Source: Syntrophaceae bacterium UBA6252 (GTDB lineage Bacteria > Desulfobacterota > Syntrophia > Syntrophales > UBA6807). Taken from it: 30,255 nt of DNA. Below, one piece after another: positions 13,813 to 22,914 of this stretch (the stretch's first letter is position 1; each line of letters begins with the position of its first letter). The stretch is from the NCBI GenBank assembly GCA_002441265.1, contig DJVQ01000056.1, positions 349 through 30,603 on the forward strand. The letters are read 5' to 3'. A model generated the notes under the pieces. It ran no database searches. It saw only the letters and a program-made list of their open reading frames with translations, and was not told the origin of the DNA. The position numbers were made by a program, and so were the translations under genes.

Positions 13813-15579
13813 TCAGGCCGCCTTGAACTGAAATCCATTTTCCCGGAATAATCTCAGACAGGTATCCACGACAGAAGCATCGTACAGGGTGCCTTTGTTC
13901 TTCTCGATTTCTCCAAGGGCCGCATCAATTCCCAGGGCTGGACGATAGGGCCTGTGGGAGGCCATGGATTCCACTACATCGGTCACTGCCAGGATGCGGG
14001 CCTCCATAAGAATTTCATCTCCCTTGAGATTTCTTGGATATCCCGAACCATCCATCCGCTCATGATGCTGGTAGACAATCTCCGCCAGTGGCCAGGGAGA
14101 TTCGACATCTTTAAGAATTTCGTATCCGATCCAGGCGTGTTCCTTCACAAACGAAAACTCGACGGCTGTCAGCTTTGCCGCTTTGGACAATATTTCGGCC
14201 GGGATGGATATCTTTCCGATATCATGAATAATACCCGCAATCCGAACGCCCTCTATTTTCTCCGCGGGGAGGCCCATCTCCGAGGCAATGGCCCGTGCGA
14301 GTTCGGCAGATCGCATCTGATGGCTGGCCGTATAGGGATCTCTTTTCCCCACGGTGGACATCATCACTTGAATGGTTACTCCAACCGCCCTTCTGAGACT
14401 GTCAAGGGTGTTCTGGAGCTTTTCCTCGACCCCCTTTCTCTGGGTAATATCTTGAACCCTTCCTTCAAAGTAATCGATGCTGCCATCTTCATTACGAACG
14501 GCTCTGGCATTTGCAAGGAGCCATATCATGGATCCATCTTTTCGATATGCTCGGAATTCAAACTCTTCGACAAGATCATTGACACTTAATAGGTCTAATA
14601 ACTTCAATCGGTCCTCAGGGTTTACATAAACCTGTGAGGCAATATCAATAATGGAGCCGATCAATTCTTCCGGTGTCTTGTATCCCAGAATTTTTGAAAA
14701 TGCGGGATTAACAGAGATATATTTTCCGTCAGTTGTTGACTGATAAATACCTTCGATAGCGTTTTCAAAGATCGCGCGGTATTTGGCTTCGCTTAAAGAA
14801 AGGGCTTTTTCCGCATGCTTGCGGTCGGTGATGTCATGAACAACGGAATGAAGAACAATCTTTCCACCAACCGTGATTCCACTGCTGAACACCTCTACGT
14901 CTCGGATCGCTCCGTCAGCTTTCCTGTGACGGAACTCGAAGCGAAAATTTTTTTTGCTTTGGACCTGTCTCATTGCCTGTAGAAGTTCCTCGGGTGAAAC
15001 CGTGTTGATCTCTGAAATATTCATCCGCTTGATCCGTTCAATCGACCATCCATAATATTTGGTAGCCGCTGTATTGGCGTCCATGATGTTTCCATTGTCC
15101 GGATCGATTATCAGCTTTACGGCGGCATGGTCCTCGAACAACTTCCGGAAGAGCGATTCGCTTTCTCTTCGTTTTTCTTCCGACCTCCTGTTTTCCTGAA
15201 GGGTGTCCTTTCGCTTGAGTGAGGTGATCACGGCGGGACCCAATCTTTTCATGTGCTCCTTGATGACATAGTCCCAGGCGCCGGCCTTCATGCAGTCCAC
15301 TGCTGTTTCTTCGTTCATGGAGCCGGTGATGATGATGAAAGGCGTCTCCGGGACACGCTCCAACGCCAGTTTCAGCGCTGTCATCCCGTCGAAGCTGGGC
15401 ATTTTATAATCCGACAGGATCATATCCGGTTGAAAGGAGTCCAGTTCCGCCAGGTAATCTTCCCGTGTCTCAACGCACCGAAAGACGGAATGTGGAAAGA
15501 TTTTCTGGATCTCTCTCTCGCAGAGTTCCGCGTCCGTCGACAGGTCTTCAACAATCAGAATGCGCAGTGCCGCACTCAT
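13813..15579 (-). CDS. Response regulator REC-PAS-PAS-HD-GYP, c-di-GMP phosphodiesterase
   Basis: The 588-residue protein has a receiver domain (about 5-125; acidic pocket ED at 11-12, phospho-acceptor D57 in LSDYKMP), two PAS domains (about 140-255 and 265-385, each closed by a D-I-T-x-R-K motif), and an HD-GYP domain (about 405-585). The HD-GYP domain has the metal-binding HDIGKISIP and the signature HHERMDGSGYP, so it should hydrolyse c-di-GMP. It is the last gene of the leftward cheD/kinase operon, 63 bases after the single-domain regulator, and is probably phosphorylated by that kinase. AGGAGG precedes ATG 15579. It would oppose the diguanylate cyclase at 9765-10793. Confidence 0.92.
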   Translation of the reverse strand: MSAALRILIVEDLSTDAELCEREIQKIFPHSVFRCVETREDYLAELDSFQPDMILSDYKMPSFDGMTALKLALERVPETPFIIITGSMNEETAVDCMKAGAWDYVIKEHMKRLGPAVITSLKRKDTLQENRRSEEKRRESESLFRKLFEDHAAVKLIIDPDNGNIMDANTAATKYYGWSIERIKRMNISEINTVSPEELLQAMRQVQSKKNFRFEFRHRKADGAIRDVEVFSSGITVGGKIVLHSVVHDITDRKHAEKALSLSEAKYRAIFENAIEGIYQSTTDGKYISVNPAFSKILGYKTPEELIGSIIDIASQVYVNPEDRLKLLDLLSVNDLVEEFEFRAYRKDGSMIWLLANARAVRNEDGSIDYFEGRVQDITQRKGVEEKLQNTLDSLRRAVGVTIQVMMSTVGKRDPYTASHQMRSAELARAIASEMGLPAEKIEGVRIAGIIHDIGKISIPAEILSKAAKLTAVEFSFVKEHAWIGYEILKDVESPWPLAEIVYQHHERMDGSGYPRNLKGDEILMEARILAVTDVVESMASHRPYRPALGIDAALGEIEKNKGTLYDASVVDTCLRLFRENGFQFKAA

Positions 15580-15642
15580 TTGTTTTCTCCTCCTTCTCAG
15601 ACCTCAGGAACCGATCATGCAAGAAAGTCCCCTCTTGCCGGT

Positions 15643-16089
15643 TTACTTGACCGGTGGCTGGTTTACCAGAAGCCAGTATAGACCCAGGCTGCTCATGGCA
15701 TCCAGAAAAGAATCGAAATCAACCGGTTTGATCACATAACTGTTCGCACCCAGTTCGTAGGCCGCCTTGATGTCCGGATCTTCCCGCGACGATGTTACGA
15801 CCACCACCGGAATGGCCTTTGTTCGTGCGTCCGACTTGATCGTCTTGAGAACTTCCAGACCATTCAACTTCGGCAGCTTCAAGTCCAGCAGGATTACCCT
15901 CGGGAGTATCGAACGATCCCTGTCTTTGTATGCACCGCGGCAGTATATGAAATCCAAAGCCTCCGCACCATCCTCCACCACGTGAAGGGGGTTTGCGAAG
16001 TTGCGCTTTTTGAGCGCTCGGGTCGTCAACTCCGCATCACGCGGGTTATCCTCCACAAGCAGAATGTCGACGATTTCAGTGTTTCTCAT
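15643..16089 (-). CDS. Single-domain response regulator (Rcp1/CheY-like)
   Basis: The 148-residue receiver has acidic residues ED (13-14), phospho-acceptor D69 in LLDLKLP, VVVTSS and the lysine of SYVIKPVDF. The LKLPKLNGLEVL context and the long insertion before it (YCRGAYKDRDRS) are typical of Rcp1-type regulators that partner phytochrome-like kinases. No output domain is present, so it likely relays phosphate or binds a protein target. ATG 16089 is chosen because AAGGAG lies seven bases upstream; GTG 16095 is too close to it. It sits 55 bases after the histidine kinase gene. Confidence 0.9.
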   Translation of the reverse strand: MRNTEIVDILLVEDNPRDAELTTRALKKRNFANPLHVVEDGAEALDFIYCRGAYKDRDRSILPRVILLDLKLPKLNGLEVLKTIKSDARTKAIPVVVVTSSREDPDIKAAYELGANSYVIKPVDFDSFLDAMSSLGLYWLLVNQPPVK

Positions 16090-16144
16090 GATCACTCTCC
16101 TTTAGTGTCCTTTACAGAGGCGATATCTATGGTTGAGAGATGCC

Positions 16145-17935
16145 TCATGCCCCCATTGTGAAATAAAATGTTGCCCCTTTTTCCGTCTCCCCTTCCGCCC
16201 ATATACGGCCGCCATGGCGAAGAACGATCCGCTGTACAATCGCCAGTCCCACACCGGTTCCAGGAAATTCCCTGGAGCTGTGAAGGCGCTGAAACACGCC
16301 AAAGAGTTTCTGTACATACCGCATGTCAAATCCGGCGCCGTTGTCCCGAATCATGTACACAATCTTCCCGTCCTGTTTCACCGTGCCTATCTGGATGACG
16401 GCCCGCTCCTTTCTTGCGGAGAACTTGACGGCATTGGAAAGAAGGTTCACCCAAACCTGTCGAATCAGAGTCGGGTCGCCATGGGCTTCAGGCAGGGGGG
16501 TAACTTCAAAATCAATTCGCTCCCTGTCCTGCTGGGTCGTTACTTCAAAAAAAATGGATCGCGCCAGGGTTGTCATGTCTATGATTGAAGACTCCATGGC
16601 CTTCCGGCTGATGCGAGAGAAGGCCAGCAGGTCGTCGATGAGCGTGCCCATTTCCCTCGCACTGGTGCTGATGACATCGCAGACCCGCTTTCCGTCCTCG
16701 TCGAGGTGAGGGGCATGGTCTTCCATCAGGATACGGCTATAACCGTCCACGGCCCGCAATGGTGCCCGCAGGTCGTGAGACACGGAATAAGAAAATGCTT
16801 CCAACTCCCTGTTTGCGGCTTCAAGCTGAGCCGTGCGGTCGGCAACACGCTTTTCCAATTCCTCGTTGAGCTTAAGTATCTCCTCCTCGTCCTGTTTGCG
16901 TTTCGTAATATCTATGATGAACCCCTCTAAAGCGCTTGCCTCCTCTGTCCTGGTTAACCGGCCATTGAAGGATGCCCAGAATATGCTGTCGTCCTTCCGT
17001 TTCACCTGACATTCGAAGCCTTCAATATGCCCTTGTTCCCTGAAAAGGCTGAGGGCTCTCCTTCTGTCGTCCTGACTTGCGTACAGTTGTCGGCCGATAT
17101 CCGTCACCGTCTCGATGGCCTCCTCCGGCGATGCATAGCCGAACATCCTGCAGAAGGCCATATTTACGCTGATTAACCGGCCCTCCAGCGTCGACTGATA
17201 TACCCCTTCCAACGCGTTATTAAAAAGATTCCTGTACTTTTGCTCGCTCTTGCGTAACTGCTCCTCCATTTGCCTGCGCTCGGTAATGTCCTCGAAAAGA
17301 CCGAGTACGGCGAATATTTCTCCCGCCTCGTTCCTTATGGGCACCTTTATTGTACGAACCCAGTACTGTTTGCCTTTTGCCATATAGGGTTCCTCAACAT
17401 CCTTAGGATTTCCCGTCTGTATGACATCCCGGTCATCCGCTTGGTATTTCTCGGCGAGTTCGGAAGGAAAGATTTTGAAGTCGTCGCATCCCACGAAATT
17501 GTCCGGGCTAAGCCCGACGCTGCCCGCATACTTCTCATTGACAATGATGTAAGCAGAGTTTCGATCCTTGAGGAACAACATCTGCGGAATACTCTTTACG
17601 ATTGTGCGATTAATGGCAAAACTCTCACGCAGCGCTTTTTCCGTCGCTCTTAACTGTTCATTCGATGCCCTCAGTTGCTGATTCGAGGCACGAAGCTGCT
17701 GCTCCGTGGCTCGGAGCTGTTGGTTCGCAGCCCTCAGTTGCTGATTTGCAACATCGATACGGGCGGTGTGTTCCCTGACCAGCTTTTCAATGTGCTGATG
17801 AGGCTTTACCGGCCCATCCTCGACTTGTTTTTCCTCAGTGATGTTAACGGTGATATCCGGGGCTTCCGGTTCGTTGATGCGCTTTTGGAGTTGCTCGACT
17901 TCTTTCGGGAGATCCCTCTTCGTTTTTCGTTTCAT
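16145..17935 (-). CDS. PAS-PAS sensor histidine kinase with heptad-repeat N-terminus
   Basis: The 596-residue kinase has an N-terminal coiled coil (about 60-103) of six near-identical 7-residue units (NQQLRAA/T/S), two PAS domains (about 108-220 and 228-346), and a coil (EELEKRVADRTAQLEAANRELEA in short). A HisKA domain follows with H387 in SVSHDLRAPL, then an ATPase domain with N-box NLLSNAVKFS, G1 DNGAGFD and G2 GTGVGLAIV. There is no transmembrane segment, so sensing is cytoplasmic. The kinase core is of the phytochrome-like type that pairs with Rcp1-like regulators, matching the next gene. GAGGTG precedes ATG 17935, 34 bases after cheD. Confidence 0.92.
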   Translation of the reverse strand: MKRKTKRDLPKEVEQLQKRINEPEAPDITVNITEEKQVEDGPVKPHQHIEKLVREHTARIDVANQQLRAANQQLRATEQQLRASNQQLRASNEQLRATEKALRESFAINRTIVKSIPQMLFLKDRNSAYIIVNEKYAGSVGLSPDNFVGCDDFKIFPSELAEKYQADDRDVIQTGNPKDVEEPYMAKGKQYWVRTIKVPIRNEAGEIFAVLGLFEDITERRQMEEQLRKSEQKYRNLFNNALEGVYQSTLEGRLISVNMAFCRMFGYASPEEAIETVTDIGRQLYASQDDRRRALSLFREQGHIEGFECQVKRKDDSIFWASFNGRLTRTEEASALEGFIIDITKRKQDEEEILKLNEELEKRVADRTAQLEAANRELEAFSYSVSHDLRAPLRAVDGYSRILMEDHAPHLDEDGKRVCDVISTSAREMGTLIDDLLAFSRISRKAMESSIIDMTTLARSIFFEVTTQQDRERIDFEVTPLPEAHGDPTLIRQVWVNLLSNAVKFSARKERAVIQIGTVKQDGKIVYMIRDNGAGFDMRYVQKLFGVFQRLHSSREFPGTGVGLAIVQRIVLRHGGRIWAEGETEKGATFYFTMGA

Positions 17936-17969
17936 GTGTCCCCACCTCTTTTCTATCCCAGGTTGAGGA

Positions 17970-18491
17970 TCAATCTCGATATTCCCCCGCAGAATCAGGG
18001 ACGGACGCCTTGTATTCCCAAATCTTGCGTTCCGCGGAATCCCCGACTTTGCAGGTCACGCAGCCGCGATCAACGTCAAGGGTACAGCTTCTCCTCTGTC
18101 GGCCGCCTACCTCCATCGAAACAGGCTCAATACGCATCCTGTGCAGAATTTCGGAAAGCGACCGGACGGTCTCAGGGCCGGGGCTGTCATGGCCCTTGCC
18201 CATGAGATTGCCGCCGCCGATAAGGCATACGCACAGGTGGGCCTTTGTTGAACCGAGATTCGCCATTTTTTGCATCATCTCCTGCACGGCATCTTCAGCA
18301 TACTTCGTTCCCCCTGTCGGGTCCTGGTCTCGCGAAGCCCCCGCAAGCATGACATGAGCCATACCGCCAACGTGACAGTCCGGGTCATATGCCACAACCA
18401 CCACACAGGATCCGATCGCACTCGCCTGAAGGACCCCATGTCCCTTGCAGGCCGCGACTTCACCGGAGTCTACGAAAATCTCGTTTTTCAT
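17970..18491 (-). CDS. cheD: CheD-family chemoreceptor glutamine deamidase
   Basis: The 173-residue protein has the CheD core: AIGSCVVVVAYDP with the catalytic cysteine (C29), and GGMAHVMLA with the catalytic histidine (H46). CheD deamidates glutamines on chemoreceptors and can bind CheC. The threonine of the Cys-His-Thr triad, expected six residues before the cysteine, appears as alanine (A23, with S24 adjacent), and the usual MLP is MLA, so activity may be altered. ATG 18491 is chosen for GGAGG four bases upstream. It leads a leftward operon of kinase and regulators, without CheA, CheW or receptors in view. Confidence 0.85.
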   Translation of the reverse strand: MKNEIFVDSGEVAACKGHGVLQASAIGSCVVVVAYDPDCHVGGMAHVMLAGASRDQDPTGGTKYAEDAVQEMMQKMANLGSTKAHLCVCLIGGGNLMGKGHDSPGPETVRSLSEILHRMRIEPVSMEVGGRQRRSCTLDVDRGCVTCKVGDSAERKIWEYKASVPDSAGEYRD

Positions 18492-19172
18492 TCCGCCTCC
18501 GACGCAGCGATTCGCCATCAAAGTATGACGGTTTCTCAGATCGGTCTTCTGTGTCAGATGTTGATTTCCTCATTACTGCCGTCCCGTGGCGATGGCCCGG
18601 CTGGATGCATATAAAATGCGACAGTAAGGAGAGAGACAAGAGCGAAGAGATAAAGAGAGGGAAATGCCGATGCTTTTCTACCGGAAATAGATCGGAAATT
18701 TCTTCCTGGGAATCATGAATTCCTTTCTAAGGCTATCCTGCAATGATCACCGGCATTCGATGCAGGACAGAAGCCGCTGGAACATTCTTCCGAACCTGAG
18801 AAAGTCGCACAAAATATCTGATCTCTGTAAAAGAAACGTCTCTCGGTAAATCAAACCTGTTATGGATCAGTCTATGCATTAACCCGCCCCCGGGATCAGG
18901 CAGGGGCAATGGGTGAATACCAGGATTAGATCGATTCGCTTATTCGCGTTAATTATAAACGGATCTCAATATAAATCAAATCATTTTTCATTTTCATATG
19001 TTGCCTGCTGTATCAAAACATAAACTTCTACTGACTCTAGACCTGCCCCTGAAATCCGGACCGGCTTTTGGGGGCAGGTCATCCAACTTATTCATGGAAA
19101 TCGACAACCTGTCTTGCCGTCCGTTCGAGATTAAGGTATGAATGTTTCTGTACCTGCAAGAGGGGGACTGCC
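18492..19172. other. Divergent intergenic region between cheD and the caspase gene
   Basis: There is no gene in about 680 bases. It must hold the promoters for both directions, though no strong consensus was recognised. The shortened palindromic repeat D lies at 19039-19081, and the stretch around 18940-19030 is AT-rich. Confidence 0.45.
19039..19081. repeat. Palindromic repeat, shortened copy D
   Basis: GACCTGCCCC (19040-19049) and GGGGCAGGTC (19071-19080) are perfect 10-base arms around TGAAATCCGGACCGGCTTTT-like sequence. It matches the two ends of copies A to C with the middle deleted. It lies about 90 bases before the caspase gene start. Confidence 0.6.
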
Positions 19173-22046
19173 ATGAGGAAGGCGTTTTTTGTATCCGTTG
19201 TTGCTGGATTCGTCTGTCTGTTCCTTTTACACACCAATAACTTCATCGGAGCTTCCGAACCGCCCAAGGAACCTTTCCTGCGGATTGAGACTGGAATGCA
19301 CATATCCGCAATCAAAAGGATCGACGTGGATGCAGAGGGACGGCGCCTTGTGACGGCCTCGAACGACAAGACCGTCCGGGTCTGGGAGCTGCCATCGGGA
19401 CGTCCGGAACAAATCATCCGTCCCCCCATAGGGAACGTCAATGAAGGCAAGCTTTACGCTGTGGCAATCAGCCCGGATGGGAAGACCGTTGCCTGCGGAG
19501 GGTGGACCGGTAAATGGGAACAGGGCGATACCGTCTACCTCTTCGACGCCGACACGGGATGCCTTGTCCGGCGGTTGTCGGGGCTGCCCAATGTGATTGA
19601 GCACCTCGCCTTTTCCCGGGACGGCCGTTTCCTCGCTGCCGTTCTGGGCAGAGGGCAGGGGCTCCGGATTTTCCAGGTTGCCGACGGCCATGAGATTGCC
19701 TCAGACAAGAATTACGGCGGGCAGAGTTACAGCGCCGATTTCGACGTTCGGGGCCGTCTCGTGACGACCTGTAACGACGGCTATGTCCGTCTCTATGACC
19801 AGGGTTTCCGCCTGATCGCCAAAGAGAAGATCCCTGGCGGGGAACGACCTCTTGCGGCCCGTTTCTCTCCCGATGGAAAGAGGATTGCCGTGGGTTTTAT
19901 TGACTCGACCAAAGTCGCCCTCCTGTCGGGCCAGGATCTTTCTTTTCTTTTCTCTCCGGATACAAGGGGGGTGGACAGGGGGAATTTAAGCAAGGTTGCC
20001 TGGTCCGCCGATGGGAAATCCCTTTATGCGGGGGGGAGGTACCATCAAAGAGGTAAACATTTCATCCGCCGCTGGTTCCAGGCCGGCCATGGGGGCTATG
20101 AGGATCTAGAGGTCGGAGCAAGGGACACGATCATGGATCTTGTCCCCCTCACCGATGGGTCTGTTGCCTTCGGATCGGCAGATCCCTCCTTTGGAATTGT
20201 ATCCCCCTCCGGCCGGGTTACGCTCTTCACGGGGCCGGTCATAGCCGATTACCGGGGCAATCGGGAAGGTTTCCTCATCTCTTCCGACGGCGGAACTGTC
20301 CAGTTCGGTTACGACTACGGAGGCGCCCCCCTCGGTCGATTCACCGTTTCCCGCAGATACCTCGAGACGAATCCCGGGGCTTCAGCTTCTCTCACCCCGC
20401 CCCGGACGACGGCCCCGGGCATGAATATCACAAACTGGAAAGACAAATATGATCCAAAGTTCAACGGACGCCCTCTTAAGCTCGACCAATACGAAACCTC
20501 GCGGAGTCTCGCCATCGCAGCCGATGGTGAAAGTTTCCTCCTTGGAACGGAATGGCAGCTTCGTGCCTACGACCGGTCCGGAAGCGAACGCTGGCATGTC
20601 AATGTCCCCGACAGCGTCTGGGGGGTGAATACAGCCGGAAACGATCAGGTCTTCGCCGCGGCTTACGCGGACGGGACGATCCGCTGGCGCAGGATAAGGG
20701 ACGGGAAGGAACTTCTCTCCTTCTTTCCCCACAAGGACCGGAAACGCTGGGTCCTGTGGAGCCCCGGGGGCTACTACGACGCCTCGCCCGGGGGAGAGGA
20801 ACTGATCGGCTGGCATGTGAATCGGGGAAAGGACCAGGCAGCCGATTTCTTTCCCGCCTCACGGTTCCGTTCCACCTATTATCGGCCCGACGTGATTGCC
20901 AGGGTCCTCGAGACCCGGGACGAGAAGGAAGCCCTTCGCCTGGCCGATGAGGAATCCGGGCGCACGCGCCGGGAAGTGGCCGTCAAGAAGATGCTCCCGC
21001 CGGTCGTAACGATCCTGTCCCCTGCAGACGGCTCCACCTTTTCCAGGCCGGAAGCGAGGGTGTCCTATTCTCTTCGCAGCCCCTCGGGGGAACCGGTCAC
21101 GGCGATCCGCGTCCTCGTGGACGGCAGGCCCGTGTCGGCACAGCGGGGCATCGCCGTCAAGGCCGAAGGGGAGCCGGCACGGACGATCCAGGTGACCGTC
21201 CCGGAACGGGACGCCGAGGTTTCGCTCATCGCCGAGAACCGGTACGCCGCGAGCGTCCCTTCCACGATCCGCCTGCGCTGGCGGGGCAAAGAGGAATTCG
21301 TCGTCAAGCCGAAGCTGTACGTCCTCGCCATCGGGGTGAGCGACTATGAGGACCGGAGTCTGGCGCTGGGCTTTGCCGCCAAGGACGCCCGGGACTTCGC
21401 CGGATCCATGGAAGGACAGAAGGGGGGACTCTACCGCGACGTGACGGTGCGGGTCCTCACGGACCGGCTGGCCACGAAGGACGACATCCTGGACGGCCTC
21501 GACTGGGTCCAGCGGGAGACCACGAGCAAGGACATTGCCATGGTCTTCCTGGCCGGCCACGGCGTGAACGACCAGGCGGGAATCTACTATTACCTGCCCG
21601 CCAACGCGAACACCGAGAGGCTCAAGAGGACCGGCGTCTCCTTTTCGGACATCAAAAACACTCTGGCCTCCCTGGCGGGGAAAGCCGTTCTGTTCGTGGA
21701 CACATGCCACTCCGGCAACGTGATGGGAACGAGGCGGGGAGGGGCGGATATCAACGCAATCGTCAATGAACTGGCCAGTGCCGAGAACGGGGTCGTCGTC
21801 TTCGCCTCGTCGACGGGCAGGCAGTATTCCATGGAAGACACGGCCTGGGGCAACGGGGCCTTCACCAAGGCCCTGGTGGAAGGGATGAGCGGCGAGGCGG
21901 ACTACCACGGCAGGGGCAGGATCACGATCAACATGCTCGACCTCTACCTCTCCGAACGGGTGAAGGAACTGACCGGGGGGAAGCAGACCCCGACCACGAC
22001 GAAACCCCAGTCGATACCCGATTTCCCTGTGGCGATGAAGCGGTAG
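19173..22046 (+). CDS. Exported WD40 beta-propeller and caspase-like (peptidase C14) protein
   Basis: This 957-residue protein has a signal peptide (MRKAFFVSVVAGFVCLFLLH, cleavage near IGAS). WD40-type repeats follow (LVTASNDKTVRVWELPSG; DTVYLFDADTG; about 40-540), then a short Ig-like region (about 610-700) and a C-terminal caspase-like domain. The catalytic histidine is H796 in FLAGHG and the cysteine C845 in FVDTCHSG, so both residues of the dyad are present. Such proteins are presumed Arg/Lys- or Asp-specific proteases; the substrate is unknown. ATG 19173 is chosen because AGAGGGGG lies about seven bases upstream and the signal peptide starts there; the frame is open back to 19068. Most bacterial WD40-caspases are cytoplasmic, so export is notable. 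Confidence 0.9.
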   Translation: MRKAFFVSVVAGFVCLFLLHTNNFIGASEPPKEPFLRIETGMHISAIKRIDVDAEGRRLVTASNDKTVRVWELPSGRPEQIIRPPIGNVNEGKLYAVAISPDGKTVACGGWTGKWEQGDTVYLFDADTGCLVRRLSGLPNVIEHLAFSRDGRFLAAVLGRGQGLRIFQVADGHEIASDKNYGGQSYSADFDVRGRLVTTCNDGYVRLYDQGFRLIAKEKIPGGERPLAARFSPDGKRIAVGFIDSTKVALLSGQDLSFLFSPDTRGVDRGNLSKVAWSADGKSLYAGGRYHQRGKHFIRRWFQAGHGGYEDLEVGARDTIMDLVPLTDGSVAFGSADPSFGIVSPSGRVTLFTGPVIADYRGNREGFLISSDGGTVQFGYDYGGAPLGRFTVSRRYLETNPGASASLTPPRTTAPGMNITNWKDKYDPKFNGRPLKLDQYETSRSLAIAADGESFLLGTEWQLRAYDRSGSERWHVNVPDSVWGVNTAGNDQVFAAAYADGTIRWRRIRDGKELLSFFPHKDRKRWVLWSPGGYYDASPGGEELIGWHVNRGKDQAADFFPASRFRSTYYRPDVIARVLETRDEKEALRLADEESGRTRREVAVKKMLPPVVTILSPADGSTFSRPEARVSYSLRSPSGEPVTAIRVLVDGRPVSAQRGIAVKAEGEPARTIQVTVPERDAEVSLIAENRYAASVPSTIRLRWRGKEEFVVKPKLYVLAIGVSDYEDRSLALGFAAKDARDFAGSMEGQKGGLYRDVTVRVLTDRLATKDDILDGLDWVQRETTSKDIAMVFLAGHGVNDQAGIYYYLPANANTERLKRTGVSFSDIKNTLASLAGKAVLFVDTCHSGNVMGTRRGGADINAIVNELASAENGVVVFASSTGRQYSMEDTAWGNGAFTKALVEGMSGEADYHGRGRITINMLDLYLSERVKELTGGKQTPTTTKPQSIPDFPVAMKR

Positions 22047-22066
22047 CCTGTTCATTCACGAACAGG
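22047..22066. terminator. Stem-loop directly after the caspase gene
   Basis: CCTGTTC (22047-22053) and GAACAGG (22060-22066) form a perfect 7-bp stem starting one base after the stop codon. No U-tract follows, so termination may be weak or the hairpin may protect the 3' end of the message. Confidence 0.45.
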
Positions 22067-22073
22067 GTGAATC

Positions 22074-22283
22074 GTGCGCGGCATTGTTGAGAAAGAAATG
22101 TTTGCGTGCGTGTATGACAGTCTGTGTTCATCGGCTATGCCGCGTAGGGTCGAACATGAGGTTGACAGGTGTTCCAAAGAGGACCTGAAATGGGCGGGAA
22201 GGCAGGCAGAAATGGATACTTTGAAGGCAAAGGTTCGGAAACTCGAAGAACTGTTACCGGAAAGACAGGATTCAGCGCATTGA
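22074..22283 (+). CDS. Possible small coiled-coil protein
   Basis: A 69-codon frame from GTG 22074 ends in a charged helix with heptad leucines (MDTLKAKVRKLEELLPE). Its stop at 22281-22283 lies one base before the ATG of the next gene, which would fit translational coupling. The N-terminal half looks less protein-like, and no clear ribosome site was seen. A start at the internal ATG near 22098 is possible. It may be spurious. Confidence 0.35.
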   Translation: MRGIVEKEMFACVYDSLCSSAMPRRVEHEVDRCSKEDLKWAGRQAEMDTLKAKVRKLEELLPERQDSAH

Positions 22284-22284
22284 G

Positions 22285-22821
22285 ATGAAATTGATCGGAA
22301 GTCCTCCAAAAACCCTCAGGTTCTTTTTGATGTCGGCATTCGTTGCGGTCTGCTCTCTCGCTGTCGTATCCGGCATCGGTGCCGAGGACAAGGCGGAAAA
22401 GGTCCGGGTGAAAGCCCTGGATGGAATTCCCGAGGATCTCCACATTGTTTATGGTACCGGTGCCACGCATGCGGAATGGGGAAGAACCACATACGAAATT
22501 TCAGCGGACGGTACGGTTGTGTATGAAGAAAGCGGGGGGAGGGGAAATGAGGGCTCACGACAGACGAAATATTATCGTCTCACGGAGAAAGAACTGCAGA
22601 TCATCGTCAGGACCATCCGGGAAAACAATTTCTTCGGCCTGAATCGACATTACAGCCATCCACATATCATGGACGGCTGGTCGAGCAGTGTTTTCGTGAC
22701 CCTGGATCACAAGACGCATTCCGTGTCGGTTATGAATTTTCACAAGCAGGAGTTGGATGCAATCGCTTGCGTGATTCAGAGCATTATTGACAGGAAGAAA
22801 CCGATAAAAAACTTGAGGTGA
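22285..22821 (+). CDS. Exported protein of unknown function
   Basis: The 178-residue protein has an N-terminal signal sequence (about 10-33, FFLMSAFVAVCSLAVVSGIGA) and a soluble domain of strands and one helix (TYEISADGTVVYEES; YRLTEKELQIIVRTIRENNFF; SSSVFVTLDHKTHSVSVMN). The order resembles small periplasmic DUF6438-type domains, but I am not certain. It is 238 bases downstream of the exported caspase gene on the same strand, so the products may act in the same compartment. GATG spacing to the upstream frame suggests coupling. Confidence 0.65.
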   Translation: MKLIGSPPKTLRFFLMSAFVAVCSLAVVSGIGAEDKAEKVRVKALDGIPEDLHIVYGTGATHAEWGRTTYEISADGTVVYEESGGRGNEGSRQTKYYRLTEKELQIIVRTIRENNFFGLNRHYSHPHIMDGWSSSVFVTLDHKTHSVSVMNFHKQELDAIACVIQSIIDRKKPIKNLR

Positions 22822-22914
22822 TGAATCCAGTTATATCGATATGCTGTCACGGTTCGACGGTGGGATGCGCCGATCCGGCAGGATGCCGCTGAACCACTCG
22901 GCCGATAGGAAATT

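Noticed and set aside
17635..17770. CRISPR-like array from regular 21-bp units
   Set aside because: The units are contiguous without spacers and encode an in-frame coiled coil.
20859..22055. 398-residue ORF antisense to the caspase gene
   Set aside because: The opposite frame contains signal peptide, WD40 and caspase motifs; the antisense frame is long only because of high GC content.
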